Source of the DNA: UBA4951 sp963616935
GTDB lineage: Bacteria; Bacillota_I; Bacilli_A; RFN20; CAG-826
Assembly (NCBI GenBank): GCA_963616935.1
Contig: CAVEMS010000004.1
Coordinates: forward strand, 1-64,000
Length of the DNA: 64,000 nucleotides
Direction: 5' to 3'
In this document: positions 8,143 through 16,964 of the stretch, piece after piece
Numbering within the stretch: the stretch's first letter is position 1
Layout of the letters: each line of letters starts with the position of its first letter
The notes under the pieces: model-generated
Databases searched by the model: none
Told to the model about the DNA's origin: nothing
What the model saw: the letters and a program-made list of their open reading frames with translations, nothing else
Translations under genes and position numbers: made by a program

Positions 8143-8168
8143 AAAAGCCACGATCACTCGTGGCTTTT
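8143..8168. terminator. Bidirectional terminator between gmk and the repeat protein gene
   Basis: AAAAGCCACGA and TCGTGGCTTTT form an 11-bp stem with a 4-base loop. A-runs and T-runs flank it on both strands, so it can end the convergent transcripts from both sides. Confidence 0.8.
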
Positions 8169-8195
8169 AAGTTTATAGGCAAACTTTAGAAGAAA

Positions 8196-10487
8196 TTAAT
8201 CTTCGTCGTCCTCTGAAGCGGCCTCTTCGGCTTCATCGGCTTTGCTTTCGTGATAATCACGCAATTGGGCGACATAATCATAAGGGGTGATTTCGCCTTT
8301 TTCGAGATGATCTTTTGCGGCGGCATCGGCGATAAGTTGTTTGGCACGCTTCAAGGAGAGGGCGCTCTTAACTTTGAAGCAAAGAGGGATTTCCTTGTAA
8401 ATGTTCTTCGCACCGACGTCTTTGACAGGGATTGGAGTGTCGCGATAATCGTTAGGATCGAGGGCGAAATATAACTTAAGTCCTTTTCCGGCAACGGTTA
8501 GCTTCAAATATGTCTTGGTGTGGAGGCGGAAGGTATCGCCACTATTCGAGATACGGCTCTTGAGACCGTAAGCAAGGGCTTCAGCCTTGATTTCGTTATA
8601 GCTGTCTCTCGTATCTTCGTCCATATTTAAGACTCTTTCGGCGAATGGAACACGAACCACTGGAGCTTTCGGAGCGACTGGCTCTTCGGCAACTGGCTCA
8701 GGCTCTGGTTCTGGCGCCGGCTCTTCGACGACCGGTTCCGGTGCCGGCTCTTCGACGACTGGCTCAGGCTCTGGTTCTGGCGCCGGCTCTTCTTTGACGA
8801 GAACTTTGTTGGCTTCGAAGTATTTGGCTAACTCTTCGGCAATCAAGTTACGGACTTCGTCGCTGGTGAGTTGCTTTTCGGCAACTTCTTTGATGCTGGC
8901 GCTATTGGCGACGACAACATCGTTGGTGTTCTTGACGACTTCGGAGTCTTCCGGTTGGACCTTGGCGGCTTCGATTTCTTCGCGAACGATGGAACGGACA
9001 TCATCGGCTTTTAGGCCTTCTTCAGGTTTCGGCTGTTTTTCAAGCTCGTCAGCAACGACTTGACGGACTTCGTCGGATTTCAAACCAACTTCCGGTTTCG
9101 GTTGTTTGCCGAGTTCTTCGGAAATGACTTGGCGGACTTCGTCAGCGCTCAAGGTTTCGACGGCAGGAGCCGGTTCCTCTTTTGGCTGTTCGGCCAAAGT
9201 GCTTTGAACGGTCTCTTTGATTAAATCGCGGAGATCATCGCTCGTCATGAGTTCGTCTTCTTCGACTTCTTCAGGCTTAGCCTCTTCGACTGGAGCCGGA
9301 GCAGCTTCGACGACTGGCTCTTCTTCGGCTTTTGGTGCGATTCCGGCATAATAATTGGCCAATTCTTCTTTAATAAGGTTACGCGCCTGCTCATCCGTGA
9401 GAGGCTCGATCTCTTCCGGATGGTCATGGTCGTTAAGTTCTTCGCGAACGATGGCGCGGAGTTCTTTGGCGGTTAAAGGACGATCTTCAGAAACGGCCGG
9501 TTTAACCTCTTCAGTCTTAGGTTCTTCTTTCTTCTCTTGCGGAGCTGGGAAAGGAGGGAATGGATATGGGAATCCATAATACGGATATGGCGGATAAGGA
9601 TATGGGGCTGGAGCCGGGTGCTTGTCGGCTTCAGGGGCCGCGGCATATGAAATGTGTTGAACGATCACAGGCGCGCCTTTTTCGTCTTTGACAACTTTAT
9701 CGGTCGAATTCTTGTTATCGTCTAATTCGGCATATTGATAGGAGCGAATGTCGTCGCCATCTTTGGCGGCAGGCTCAGCGCTGGCATTGTAATCATTCTC
9801 GTTTTCGAGCATGGTTTCTTCATTTTCTTTGCGAATCTTGGATTCTTTGACTTTTTTCTTGCCAGGATTGCGGACGACTTCCTTGATGGAAGCGATGACG
9901 CTGACGAATCCGAAGATATATGAGAGAACGATAGCGAGAGAGAAGAGAATGCTGAATATGCATTGCGGAACATTAACATTCTTGGCGACGTTATTGACGT
10001 TGAACGAAGCGGAGATGAAGGAGATCAAATCGGTGACTTGGACATCCGGTTTATTGAGCAAGACGCCTTGCAAGGTGTCCGGAGCGCTTAAATCGCCGGT
10101 CTTAGCGAACACGCCGAAGATAATGATAACGGTCGCGGCGCCAAAGATAAGCCAAAGAAAGCTATTGAATAAAGCCCCTGGGCGACGTTTTGCGCACAAG
10201 ATGATAAAATGTATGATCCAGAAGATGAACCATAAGGCGGCGAGCACCATAACGGCGATGTAGATGATCAACAAATACGGAACGTTGTTCCAGGTGACGC
10301 CCGCGAGAGCAGTGAAATCGAACATGCTCTTAACTGGTTCGATAAGGCCTTTGAATGCCTCAAGGATGCCTTGGAAATCCAAGCCAATGCCCTGCATCAT
10401 CATAAGGACGAGCATTACAGCCGCCACGATGAACGAGATGGCAAAGACGATGGTTGTACCAATGACTCTGTGTTTCTGTTTGTTCAT
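8196..10487 (-). CDS. Four-helix membrane protein with acidic repeats and conserved C-terminal domain
   Basis: A 763-residue protein. Hydrophobic helices lie at about residues 8-33, 70-98, 106-128 and 176-201. A Pro/Tyr-rich stretch follows (291-317). Seven copies of a repeat with consensus LtsDEvRxlIxEEL begin near residues 338, 363, 414, 446, 469, 492 and 540. A Glu/Pro-rich spacer (566-608) then leads into a folded C-terminal domain (about 625-735) with the SRISNSGDTFRLHTKTYLKL-type segment, found in other Firmicutes membrane proteins but of unknown function. The tail is acidic. The layout suggests a membrane anchor with a long flexible stalk and a cytoplasmic binding domain. The ATG has GAGG upstream. 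Confidence 0.7.
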   Translation of the reverse strand: MNKQKHRVIGTTIVFAISFIVAAVMLVLMMMQGIGLDFQGILEAFKGLIEPVKSMFDFTALAGVTWNNVPYLLIIYIAVMVLAALWFIFWIIHFIILCAKRRPGALFNSFLWLIFGAATVIIIFGVFAKTGDLSAPDTLQGVLLNKPDVQVTDLISFISASFNVNNVAKNVNVPQCIFSILFSLAIVLSYIFGFVSVIASIKEVVRNPGKKKVKESKIRKENEETMLENENDYNASAEPAAKDGDDIRSYQYAELDDNKNSTDKVVKDEKGAPVIVQHISYAAAPEADKHPAPAPYPYPPYPYYGFPYPFPPFPAPQEKKEEPKTEEVKPAVSEDRPLTAKELRAIVREELNDHDHPEEIEPLTDEQARNLIKEELANYYAGIAPKAEEEPVVEAAPAPVEEAKPEEVEEDELMTSDDLRDLIKETVQSTLAEQPKEEPAPAVETLSADEVRQVISEELGKQPKPEVGLKSDEVRQVVADELEKQPKPEEGLKADDVRSIVREEIEAAKVQPEDSEVVKNTNDVVVANSASIKEVAEKQLTSDEVRNLIAEELAKYFEANKVLVKEEPAPEPEPEPVVEEPAPEPVVEEPAPEPEPEPVAEEPVAPKAPVVRVPFAERVLNMDEDTRDSYNEIKAEALAYGLKSRISNSGDTFRLHTKTYLKLTVAGKGLKLYFALDPNDYRDTPIPVKDVGAKNIYKEIPLCFKVKSALSLKRAKQLIADAAAKDHLEKGEITPYDYVAQLRDYHESKADEAEEAASEDDED

Positions 10488-10504
10488 AGTTTTTACCTCA
10501 CGGG

Positions 10505-10518
10505 CATAATTCTAGCAA
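10505..10518 (-). promoter_or_regulatory. Extended -10 promoter of the repeat-protein gene
   Basis: On the minus strand TTTGCTAGAATTA contains TGC directly before TAGAAT. The identical 13-base string precedes the cls gene near 44440-44453. Confidence 0.55.
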
Positions 10519-10722
10519 AGCAAAAACGGAATTAAAGAGAAAAATGGCACTTTTGCAAGGATTTTTTAATTTTTTTAGATTTTTCGGGCACTTTTCCGAG
10601 CAAAAAAGTTAACAATATTGCTTTTGATAGCGCTTTCGTTGCTTTTTCCTTATTTATTCTTAAGAAAGCGAAATCACTAAATACAAAGCAAAACGCCCAT
10701 CAAAACGATTCGATGAAAATCC

Positions 10723-12333
10723 CTATTTTTGCTTCGAACGCTTTATGGAATGAGAGACGAATTCGCGGAATAAAGGGTTAGGCGACAACGGCCTAGAAGT
10801 GAATTCCGGATGAAATTGAGAGGCCACGAAGAAATCGTTTTGCGGAAGCTCGAGGATTTCGCAAAGATTCTGCTCGGGATTAATTCCGCTAAAGACCATT
10901 CCGGCTTCTTCGAATCTGGCTTTATAGGCATTATTGAATTCGTAACGGTGCCTATGCCTCTCCTTGATTAACGGCTCTTTGTATGCCTCGAACGCTTTGG
11001 TGCCTGGAGCGATTCGGCAAGCATATAGGCCAAGGCGCAACGTCCCACCCATCTTGATTCCGCTATATTGATCGCGCAATAGGTCGATTACCGGATTCTT
11101 GGAGGATGGGTCAAATTCGCTTGTGTTCGCATCTTCGATTCCCAAAACGTCGCGGGCGAATTCAATGGCGGCAAGCTGTAATCCGAAGCAAATGCCTAAG
11201 AACGGTATATTGTTTTCACGGGCGTATCGGATGGCTTCCATCTTGCCAGCCGCCCCACGCTCGCCAAATCCGCCAGGGACCAAAATCCCGTCATATCCTT
11301 TGAGCGTATCAGCCACATTCTCTTTGGTGATATCCATGCTCTTGAACCAGCCGATCTCGACTTTGGTGCCCAAATGATATCCAGCATGTTTCAATGCGCT
11401 TGCAACGCTTAAATAAGCGTCATGCAGCTCGACGTACTTACCAACCAAGGCGATTTTGACGCTGCCTTTCGCGTTGTTTACCGAATCCACCCATTTTTGC
11501 CAATCGCTCAAATCGGCTTTTGGCGCGGTCATCCCGAAATGCTCCAAAACATAATCGGTCAAGCCTTGTTTTTCGAGTTCGAAAGGCAAATCGTAGACGA
11601 CTTTCAAATCATCAGCCTCAAAGACCCCAGACGGAGGAACGTTGCAAAACAAAGATATTTTCGATTTCTGACCTTCGCTAACCGGCACTTCGGAGCGCAA
11701 AACGACGCCATCCGGTTGAATCCCTAGGCTGAGGAGTTCTTTGACGCTATGCTGCGTGGGTTTGGTCTTCGTTTCGTCAGCGCAACGCAAATACGGCACC
11801 AAGGTATTATGGAAGAACATCGTATTGGAATATCCAAGTTCCAACCGAGCCTGTCTCATTGCCTCGAGAAATGGAAGGGATTCGATATCCCCGACCGTTC
11901 CGCCGATTTCAGCGATCACGATATCGGCTTCCGAAGCTCTAGCTGCGGCCAATAGTCTGTTTCTTATCTCATTAGTGACGTGCGGTATCACTTGGATGCA
12001 AGCGCCAAGATAATCGCCGCGCCTTTCCTTTTCGATGACCGAACTATAGATTTTTCCGGATGTGACAGAGCTCTCCTTCGTTAGATGAAGCCCCGTCCAT
12101 CTCTCATAATGACCGAGGTCCAAATCGGTCTCGGCGCCATCGTCTGTGACATAGACTTCGCCATGCTGATATGGGCTCATCGTCCCGGGATCGACATTCA
12201 AATAAGGATCGAACTTCATCATGAAGACTTTAAGCCCTCTGCTTTTGAGCAAAAGAGCCAAAGAGGAAGCGAAAATACCTTTTCCCAAGCTGGACACAAC
12301 ACCACCGGTGACGAAGACAAATTTTGAAGACAT
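10723..12333 (-). CDS. pyrG: CTP synthase
   Basis: A 536-residue full-length CTP synthase. The synthetase half carries the P-loop GGVVSSLGKGIFASSLA (about residues 10-26) and GGTVGDIESLPF (about 144-155). The glutaminase half carries GICFGLQLAA (about 380), whose Cys is the nucleophile, and the FHPEF triad segment near the C terminus. It converts UTP, glutamine and ATP to CTP in pyrimidine synthesis. The start is an ATG with GGAGGAA upstream. It is transcribed alone. The short leader shows no obvious attenuator. Confidence 0.97.
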   Translation of the reverse strand: MSSKFVFVTGGVVSSLGKGIFASSLALLLKSRGLKVFMMKFDPYLNVDPGTMSPYQHGEVYVTDDGAETDLDLGHYERWTGLHLTKESSVTSGKIYSSVIEKERRGDYLGACIQVIPHVTNEIRNRLLAAARASEADIVIAEIGGTVGDIESLPFLEAMRQARLELGYSNTMFFHNTLVPYLRCADETKTKPTQHSVKELLSLGIQPDGVVLRSEVPVSEGQKSKISLFCNVPPSGVFEADDLKVVYDLPFELEKQGLTDYVLEHFGMTAPKADLSDWQKWVDSVNNAKGSVKIALVGKYVELHDAYLSVASALKHAGYHLGTKVEIGWFKSMDITKENVADTLKGYDGILVPGGFGERGAAGKMEAIRYARENNIPFLGICFGLQLAAIEFARDVLGIEDANTSEFDPSSKNPVIDLLRDQYSGIKMGGTLRLGLYACRIAPGTKAFEAYKEPLIKERHRHRYEFNNAYKARFEEAGMVFSGINPEQNLCEILELPQNDFFVASQFHPEFTSRPLSPNPLFREFVSHSIKRSKQK

Positions 12334-12438
12334 AAATGTGTTCCTCCAAAATTAAAAACACGTCGCATAGGATATCTCTAGGACAGGACGAAACTCAAGA
12401 AAAAATATTGAAAATGAAGATACAGTCGAAAGAAAAAA

Positions 12439-13608
12439 TTATTTTTCTTCGAATAAGCGGATGCCTAGGGCAAGACGCCTCATCGCCTCTTCGACGTTAT
12501 CATTCGAGGTAGCGAGATTCATGCGAAAGAAATTCGACGTCGAAGGCGAAAACTCGGCTCCGTCGCTAAGGAACAATCCGGTTTTCTCCCTCAAAAAACG
12601 CACAAACCCCTTTCCTTTGCCTTTTAAAGCGCCAAAATTGACCCAAAGCAAATAAGTGCTATGAGACGGATACGGTTTTAGCAAAGGCATCTTCTCTCCC
12701 ATCGCTTTAAGCGCCGTTTTTCTATTGTTTGCAACGTATTCGTTCATTTCCTTGAGCCATTCCTTACCTTCGTTATAGGCCGTGATGGCCGCGCCATAAC
12801 TAAAGAAATTGCCTTCCATGACCTCATCCTTGTTAAGGGAGAAACGTATCTTCTTTGTAACCTCGTCGTCGAACGAAAGCACGGCGCTCGTTTGAATGCC
12901 GGCCATATTCCACGCCTTAGTGGGAGAAAGGCAGGTCAAAGAATTCTTTCTAGCAAGCGAACACGAGGAAAAATATGGGACATAGGAATAACCTGGCTCC
13001 ACTATTTCGCCATGGATCTCGTCGCTTATGACGAAAACGCCATACAAATCAGCAAGATAGGCAATCTTCGCAAGTTCTTCTTTGGCGAATATCTTCCCGC
13101 TTGGGTTATGGGGATTGCTCATGATAAACATAGTCACGTCTTTTTCTTTGAACGTCTTTTCTAATGCGTCCCAATCGATGGAATAGGAATCCCCCAAATC
13201 CAATAGCTCGATAGGTGCGATGATTCTCTCGTTATTCGTTATTGAATGATAAAAAACATGGTAATTCGGCGTGAAGACCGCTATTTTGTCGCCTTTTTTC
13301 GTGAAAGCGCGCACGCTAGAAGAAACGCTCGGGATCACTCCAATGCTGAATGTGAGATTGGATTCATCGAATATCAAATCGTATTTTTCGGCGTAATATT
13401 CGGAATACGCGCTCGCCCAGGAAGAGGGCAAATCGCTATAGCCATAGACCCCTTCCTTCACTTTATCCATCAAGAAAGAACGGATTTCCGGAGCGACCGA
13501 AAAATCCATGTCGGCCACCCACATCGGGAGCTCGTTGTCTTTGACGTCCCATTTTAGGGAAGAGGTCCCCTTCCTATTCGGAAGCGAGTCGAAATTATAT
13601 TTTCCCAT
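12439..13608 (-). CDS. MalY/PatB-type aminotransferase (putative C-S lyase)
   Basis: The protein starts best at the ATG at 13608 (MGKYNFDSLPNRKGTSSLKWD begins the family), giving 389 residues and a 14-bp overlap with the upstream gene. Family signatures are PMWVADMDF (about 29-37), the cofactor-binding YHVFYHS segment, SNPHNPSG (about 165-172), SDEIHGEI (about 198-205) and LSPTKAWNMAG (about 229-239), whose lysine forms the Schiff base with PLP. These are class I/II PLP enzymes that act as cystathionine beta-lyases or cysteine desulfhydrases; MalY of E. coli also modulates maltose regulation. The substrate here is unknown. Confidence 0.88.
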   Translation of the reverse strand: MGKYNFDSLPNRKGTSSLKWDVKDNELPMWVADMDFSVAPEIRSFLMDKVKEGVYGYSDLPSSWASAYSEYYAEKYDLIFDESNLTFSIGVIPSVSSSVRAFTKKGDKIAVFTPNYHVFYHSITNNERIIAPIELLDLGDSYSIDWDALEKTFKEKDVTMFIMSNPHNPSGKIFAKEELAKIAYLADLYGVFVISDEIHGEIVEPGYSYVPYFSSCSLARKNSLTCLSPTKAWNMAGIQTSAVLSFDDEVTKKIRFSLNKDEVMEGNFFSYGAAITAYNEGKEWLKEMNEYVANNRKTALKAMGEKMPLLKPYPSHSTYLLWVNFGALKGKGKGFVRFLREKTGLFLSDGAEFSPSTSNFFRMNLATSNDNVEEAMRRLALGIRLFEEK

Positions 13609-14452
13609 CGGCCAAACTTTCGAACGAAAGCCTTTCCTTTTCAACGCGCGCATCGTCGCTTAATTCGATTCTCTTGTATTTCGGGGCGAAGAAAGACCCG
13701 GATATCGGATTTTTGATATCAAGCTCGCCTTTGATTATTTTGACTTTCGCGCTCGAAACATATTCGAAGGTAAGATCGCTATCGCAAATCTCGCAATCGA
13801 TAAGCGTGACCTCGTCCATATAGCAAAAGCCTTGATGCGATTTTATCTTGCAGCGCTTCAAAGTGACGTTCGATGAATTCCAACCGAAGTATTCGCCATT
13901 AATCTCGCAATCCTCTAGCACGATCCCATGCGCATTCCAAAATGCGTCTTTGGAATTCAAAACGGAGTTCTTGATAACGACATCGCTTGCGCCATCGAAC
14001 GGATAATTGCCGTCTATCACGATGTTATCGAAATTCATCCTCTTCGATTGCATGCCGACGTAATTGCCATGAAAATAGAGCCCTTCTCCGGAAATATCGT
14101 TAGACCACCATAACGTTTCGTTGGCGTCCATGAATTTGGAATCCTTAAGCGAGACTTTTGAGGCATAACGGAAGTTCTTTCTTTCCTTGAAGAGGCATCC
14201 AGCAAAAGAGGCATCCTCGATATACCAGAACCCAGCATGCGATTCGTTTTCGAACACCGAATCGACGACTTTAACGTTCTTCGAATACCATAAAGGGTAT
14301 TTCCAAGTGAATGCCGAAGAATAGACCGACACATTACGGGCTTCTTTCAAAGGCGATTCGCCTTCCAAAAAAACGGCATCATGGATTTCGAGATCCTTCG
14401 CCATGAATAGCGATCTCTCGCCGGAATATGTTTTACCTACGATTTTCTCCAT
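13595..14452 (-). CDS. DUF3737 family protein
   Basis: The 285-residue protein matches the DUF3737 family. It carries the FLEGESPLKEARNV motif near residue 29 and many short repeats ending in hydrophobic-polar pairs (SVF, SKF, GCLF, NSVL, DCEI, KCKI) typical of a right-handed parallel beta-helix. No signal peptide or membrane segment is present, so it is likely cytoplasmic. It overlaps the following aminotransferase gene and is probably co-transcribed with it; DUF3737 genes often lie next to aminotransferases or hydrolases. The biochemical role is unknown. Confidence 0.85.
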   Translation of the reverse strand: MEKIVGKTYSGERSLFMAKDLEIHDAVFLEGESPLKEARNVSVYSSAFTWKYPLWYSKNVKVVDSVFENESHAGFWYIEDASFAGCLFKERKNFRYASKVSLKDSKFMDANETLWWSNDISGEGLYFHGNYVGMQSKRMNFDNIVIDGNYPFDGASDVVIKNSVLNSKDAFWNAHGIVLEDCEINGEYFGWNSSNVTLKRCKIKSHQGFCYMDEVTLIDCEICDSDLTFEYVSSAKVKIIKGELDIKNPISGSFFAPKYKRIELSDDARVEKERLSFESLADGKI

Positions 14453-14498
14453 ATTGCTACACGCATAAAATAAATATTGTCCGTCCGATTGTCACCAC

Positions 14499-15431
14499 TT
14501 ATTTCAATAAGGAGACGCTTATTGCGAATATGACGATTATCATCGCCCCCAAAGCGATTCGGTAATATCCGAAGCCTTTGAACGTATGTTTCTTAAGGAA
14601 GGACATCAGCCAGCGGACGATGAGCAAGGAAATGACGAAGGCGGTTATTATCCCTACTCCCAGGAACAGCCATTCATTGAGGCAAGGGGCTCCGAACTTC
14701 ATAAAGAAACTTATTATCTTCAAAAGAGATGCGCCAAACATAACAGGGATCGAAAGATAAAAAGAATATTCGGCAGCCGCCTCACGAGAGGAAAGAAGCA
14801 ATAATGCCGCAATTATCGTGACCCCGCTTCTTGAGGTGCCGGGTATTAAGGCGAGAATCTGCGATAAGCCAATGAAAAAAGCGATTTTCCACGGCAATTC
14901 GTCGATGTTTTTGTATTTTGGCTCTTTCTTCCCCACGAAAAGATATTCAACGAGAAGGAAGGCGACGCCATAAGCGATGAGAGTCGCCGCAATGCATATC
15001 CAATTGGATAGTTTCTCTTCGATGTCGAAATATTCGAAAAGCAGCCCAACGATGGCGACAGGCAAAACGCCCAATAACGTTTTCCCCCACCTAATCCATA
15101 CAAGTCGCCTGTTTTTCTTATTCTCAACATTGATTTCCTCTTGGCTCCTATCGTCTCCTTCTTTCTTTTTGATACGCCAAAACGGCCAAAGCTTGGGGAA
15201 AAAGTAAACGACGACGGCCAAAATGGCTCCAAGCTGAATGACGACGAGAAATAGCGAAATGAAATCCTCGCCATGCGTAAATCCGAAATAGGAGGACATA
15301 TCGAAACCGCTTAACCTCAAAATCTCTTCGAAAAGGACCATATGACCCGTCGAAGAAATAGGGAGCCATTCGGTTATCCCTTCGATTAAGCCAAATGCGA
15401 GAGCCAATAAAATGAGCAAAAAGTAAACCAT
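14499..15431 (-). CDS. uppP: Undecaprenyl-diphosphate phosphatase
   Basis: The 310-residue multi-spanning membrane protein has both BacA/UppP signatures: EGITEWLPISSTGHM (about residues 18-32) and PGTSRSG (about 198-204). It removes a phosphate from undecaprenyl diphosphate at the membrane and so recycles the lipid carrier for envelope glycans. Its presence indicates that the cell builds some undecaprenyl-linked polymer. It lies 13 bases after the flavin reductase gene with little sign of its own ribosome binding site. Confidence 0.95.
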   Translation of the reverse strand: MVYFLLILLALAFGLIEGITEWLPISSTGHMVLFEEILRLSGFDMSSYFGFTHGEDFISLFLVVIQLGAILAVVVYFFPKLWPFWRIKKKEGDDRSQEEINVENKKNRRLVWIRWGKTLLGVLPVAIVGLLFEYFDIEEKLSNWICIAATLIAYGVAFLLVEYLFVGKKEPKYKNIDELPWKIAFFIGLSQILALIPGTSRSGVTIIAALLLLSSREAAAEYSFYLSIPVMFGASLLKIISFFMKFGAPCLNEWLFLGVGIITAFVISLLIVRWLMSFLKKHTFKGFGYYRIALGAMIIVIFAISVSLLK

Positions 15432-15443
15432 CGGAAAAAATAA

Positions 15444-16004
15444 CTATTTCTTTAGCGCCAAGCCGTCCTTGAAAGCGGTTCCCACTCTATCCCCAAGAAC
15501 CAAATACCCGTTGTTAAAGCCGTCGAAAGAGATGGCTTCGAGTTTCTTCGGATCCACCTTGCCATCGGTCAATATCGTTTCATCGACAGAGACATTGATG
15601 ATTTTGGCGATCATCAGCTCCTTATCCTCTTCATAACGATCGAGAACGCATTCGAAGGTCAAAGGAAGTTCATTAACGATTGGAGCGTCGACGAATTCCG
15701 ATTTGGAAGAGGTGAAGCCGCTTCGAAGGAATTTGTCTGGAACGTCATTTGCGCTCACAATCCCGACATAATCGCAGGACGCCAATGTCTTTTTGGTGCC
15801 CATCGATATCGTCATGGCTTTCCGTTCCATGATGTTTTTCACCGTCTTATGCTCTTTGCTTAAGATGATGCCGATCTTGTCGTAATCGACGATGCATCCC
15901 CAAGCGGCGTTCATGATATCGGGAACGCCATTTTCGTCATACGTCGCAATCATCAATACCGGCTCTGGATATAGCGAGGCTTTGATTCCTAAATTCTTTC
16001 TCAT
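15444..16004 (-). CDS. Flavin reductase-like FMN-binding protein
   Basis: This 186-residue protein belongs to the flavin reductase-like FMN-binding family. The opening YPEPVLMIATYDENGVPDIMN and the segment GIILSKEHKTVKNI are typical of the split-barrel FMN-binding core. Family members reduce flavins or act on small aromatic or thiol substrates; the substrate here is unknown. GGAGA precedes the ATG. uppP follows after 13 bases, so the two are probably co-transcribed, without an obvious functional link. Confidence 0.8.
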   Translation of the reverse strand: MRKNLGIKASLYPEPVLMIATYDENGVPDIMNAAWGCIVDYDKIGIILSKEHKTVKNIMERKAMTISMGTKKTLASCDYVGIVSANDVPDKFLRSGFTSSKSEFVDAPIVNELPLTFECVLDRYEEDKELMIAKIINVSVDETILTDGKVDPKKLEAISFDGFNNGYLVLGDRVGTAFKDGLALKK

Positions 16005-16049
16005 GTTGTTTTTTCTCCAAAAATCCCTGTAAAAATGCGTTATTTTCGA

Positions 16050-16829
16050 CTATGCGCCTTTCTTAAGCGTCTTGGCGCTGCACTTCGTCACGAACTTCCT
16101 TGAGAAGAAACGAGGCGCAAAGCAAGTGAGTTTGTTCTTAAAGCCAACGATCGCAAGCGTCTTCCCCTTCTTAGACATCTTATATCCATAGGAGGCGACG
16201 CGAAGTGCGCTATGGGGCTTGATCTTCGAAAAGGTGTAGTCGTTATGCGCTTTCGAAACGAACTTCGAATTAAATGGTCCTGGAGCCAAGGTCAAAACCT
16301 TGACGCCCGTTTTCCTAAGTTCATAGGCAATCGATTCGCCAAGCAGCAAAACGAATCCTTTGGTGGCGTGATAAGTGCACATATATGGCCCCGGAGCGAA
16401 TCCAGCGATCGAGGAGATATTGATGATATGGCCTTCTTTGTTGGCGAGCATGTCATCGAGATAGACGCGCGTAAAGTATAACAAAGCGTTGCAATTGACG
16501 TCCGTCATCTTGAGTTGCTTATCGATATTCATGTCCTTGAAATCGGCGCAATCGCCAAAACCCGCCGCATTGACAAGGTTATTGATGAAATAGTCTTTCT
16601 CTTTGGTGGTTTCATAGACCTTCTTCAAATCGTCCTTGTTCGATAAATCGGCGACTATCTTCTCTATTTTCGCCTCTGGAACGCTCTTATGGACGTATTC
16701 TACGGTCTCATCCAGCCCCGCCTCATCTATGTCGACTAGGCATAACGAATTGCCATCTTTCGCATATAGATAGGCGAACTCTTTCCCAAGGCCTCCTCCC
16801 GCTCCGGTGATTAAAGTCATCTTTTCCAT
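16050..16829 (-). CDS. Short-chain dehydrogenase/reductase
   Basis: A 259-residue SDR with the cofactor motif TGAGGGLG (residues 8-15), the NAAG motif (about 89-92), SSIAG with the catalytic Ser (about 142-146) and YHATK with the catalytic Tyr and Lys (about 155-159). The APGPF segment follows. The DltE/YqjQ-like spacing suggests an NAD(P)-dependent oxidoreductase of unknown substrate. The C-terminal third is basic and may touch membranes. GGAGGG precedes the ATG. Confidence 0.9.
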   Translation of the reverse strand: MEKMTLITGAGGGLGKEFAYLYAKDGNSLCLVDIDEAGLDETVEYVHKSVPEAKIEKIVADLSNKDDLKKVYETTKEKDYFINNLVNAAGFGDCADFKDMNIDKQLKMTDVNCNALLYFTRVYLDDMLANKEGHIINISSIAGFAPGPYMCTYHATKGFVLLLGESIAYELRKTGVKVLTLAPGPFNSKFVSKAHNDYTFSKIKPHSALRVASYGYKMSKKGKTLAIVGFKNKLTCFAPRFFSRKFVTKCSAKTLKKGA

Positions 16830-16933
16830 CTTTATTCCCTCCTAATGCAAGTAGCGATGCATAAATGATACAACAAAGAAGGCGTTTTGTAGTTCATAAC
16901 CGAGAAAAATATAGGAACATAACACGTTTCTTT

Positions 16934-16942
16934 TGCTACAAT
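16934..16942 (+). promoter_or_regulatory. Extended -10 promoter of the lipoprotein gene
   Basis: TTTGC directly precedes TACAAT (16937-16942), an extended -10 element of the same form as those before cls and the helicase gene. A ribosome binding site GGAGA and the ATG follow. Confidence 0.5.
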
Positions 16943-16964
16943 ACCTCACGATTTGGAGAAACCT

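Noticed and set aside
9500..9640. Pro-rich repeats in the 763-residue gene as a CRISPR or DNA repeat array
   Set aside because: The repetition is at protein level (PYPYPPYP, EPEPEP) in one continuous frame with no spacers.
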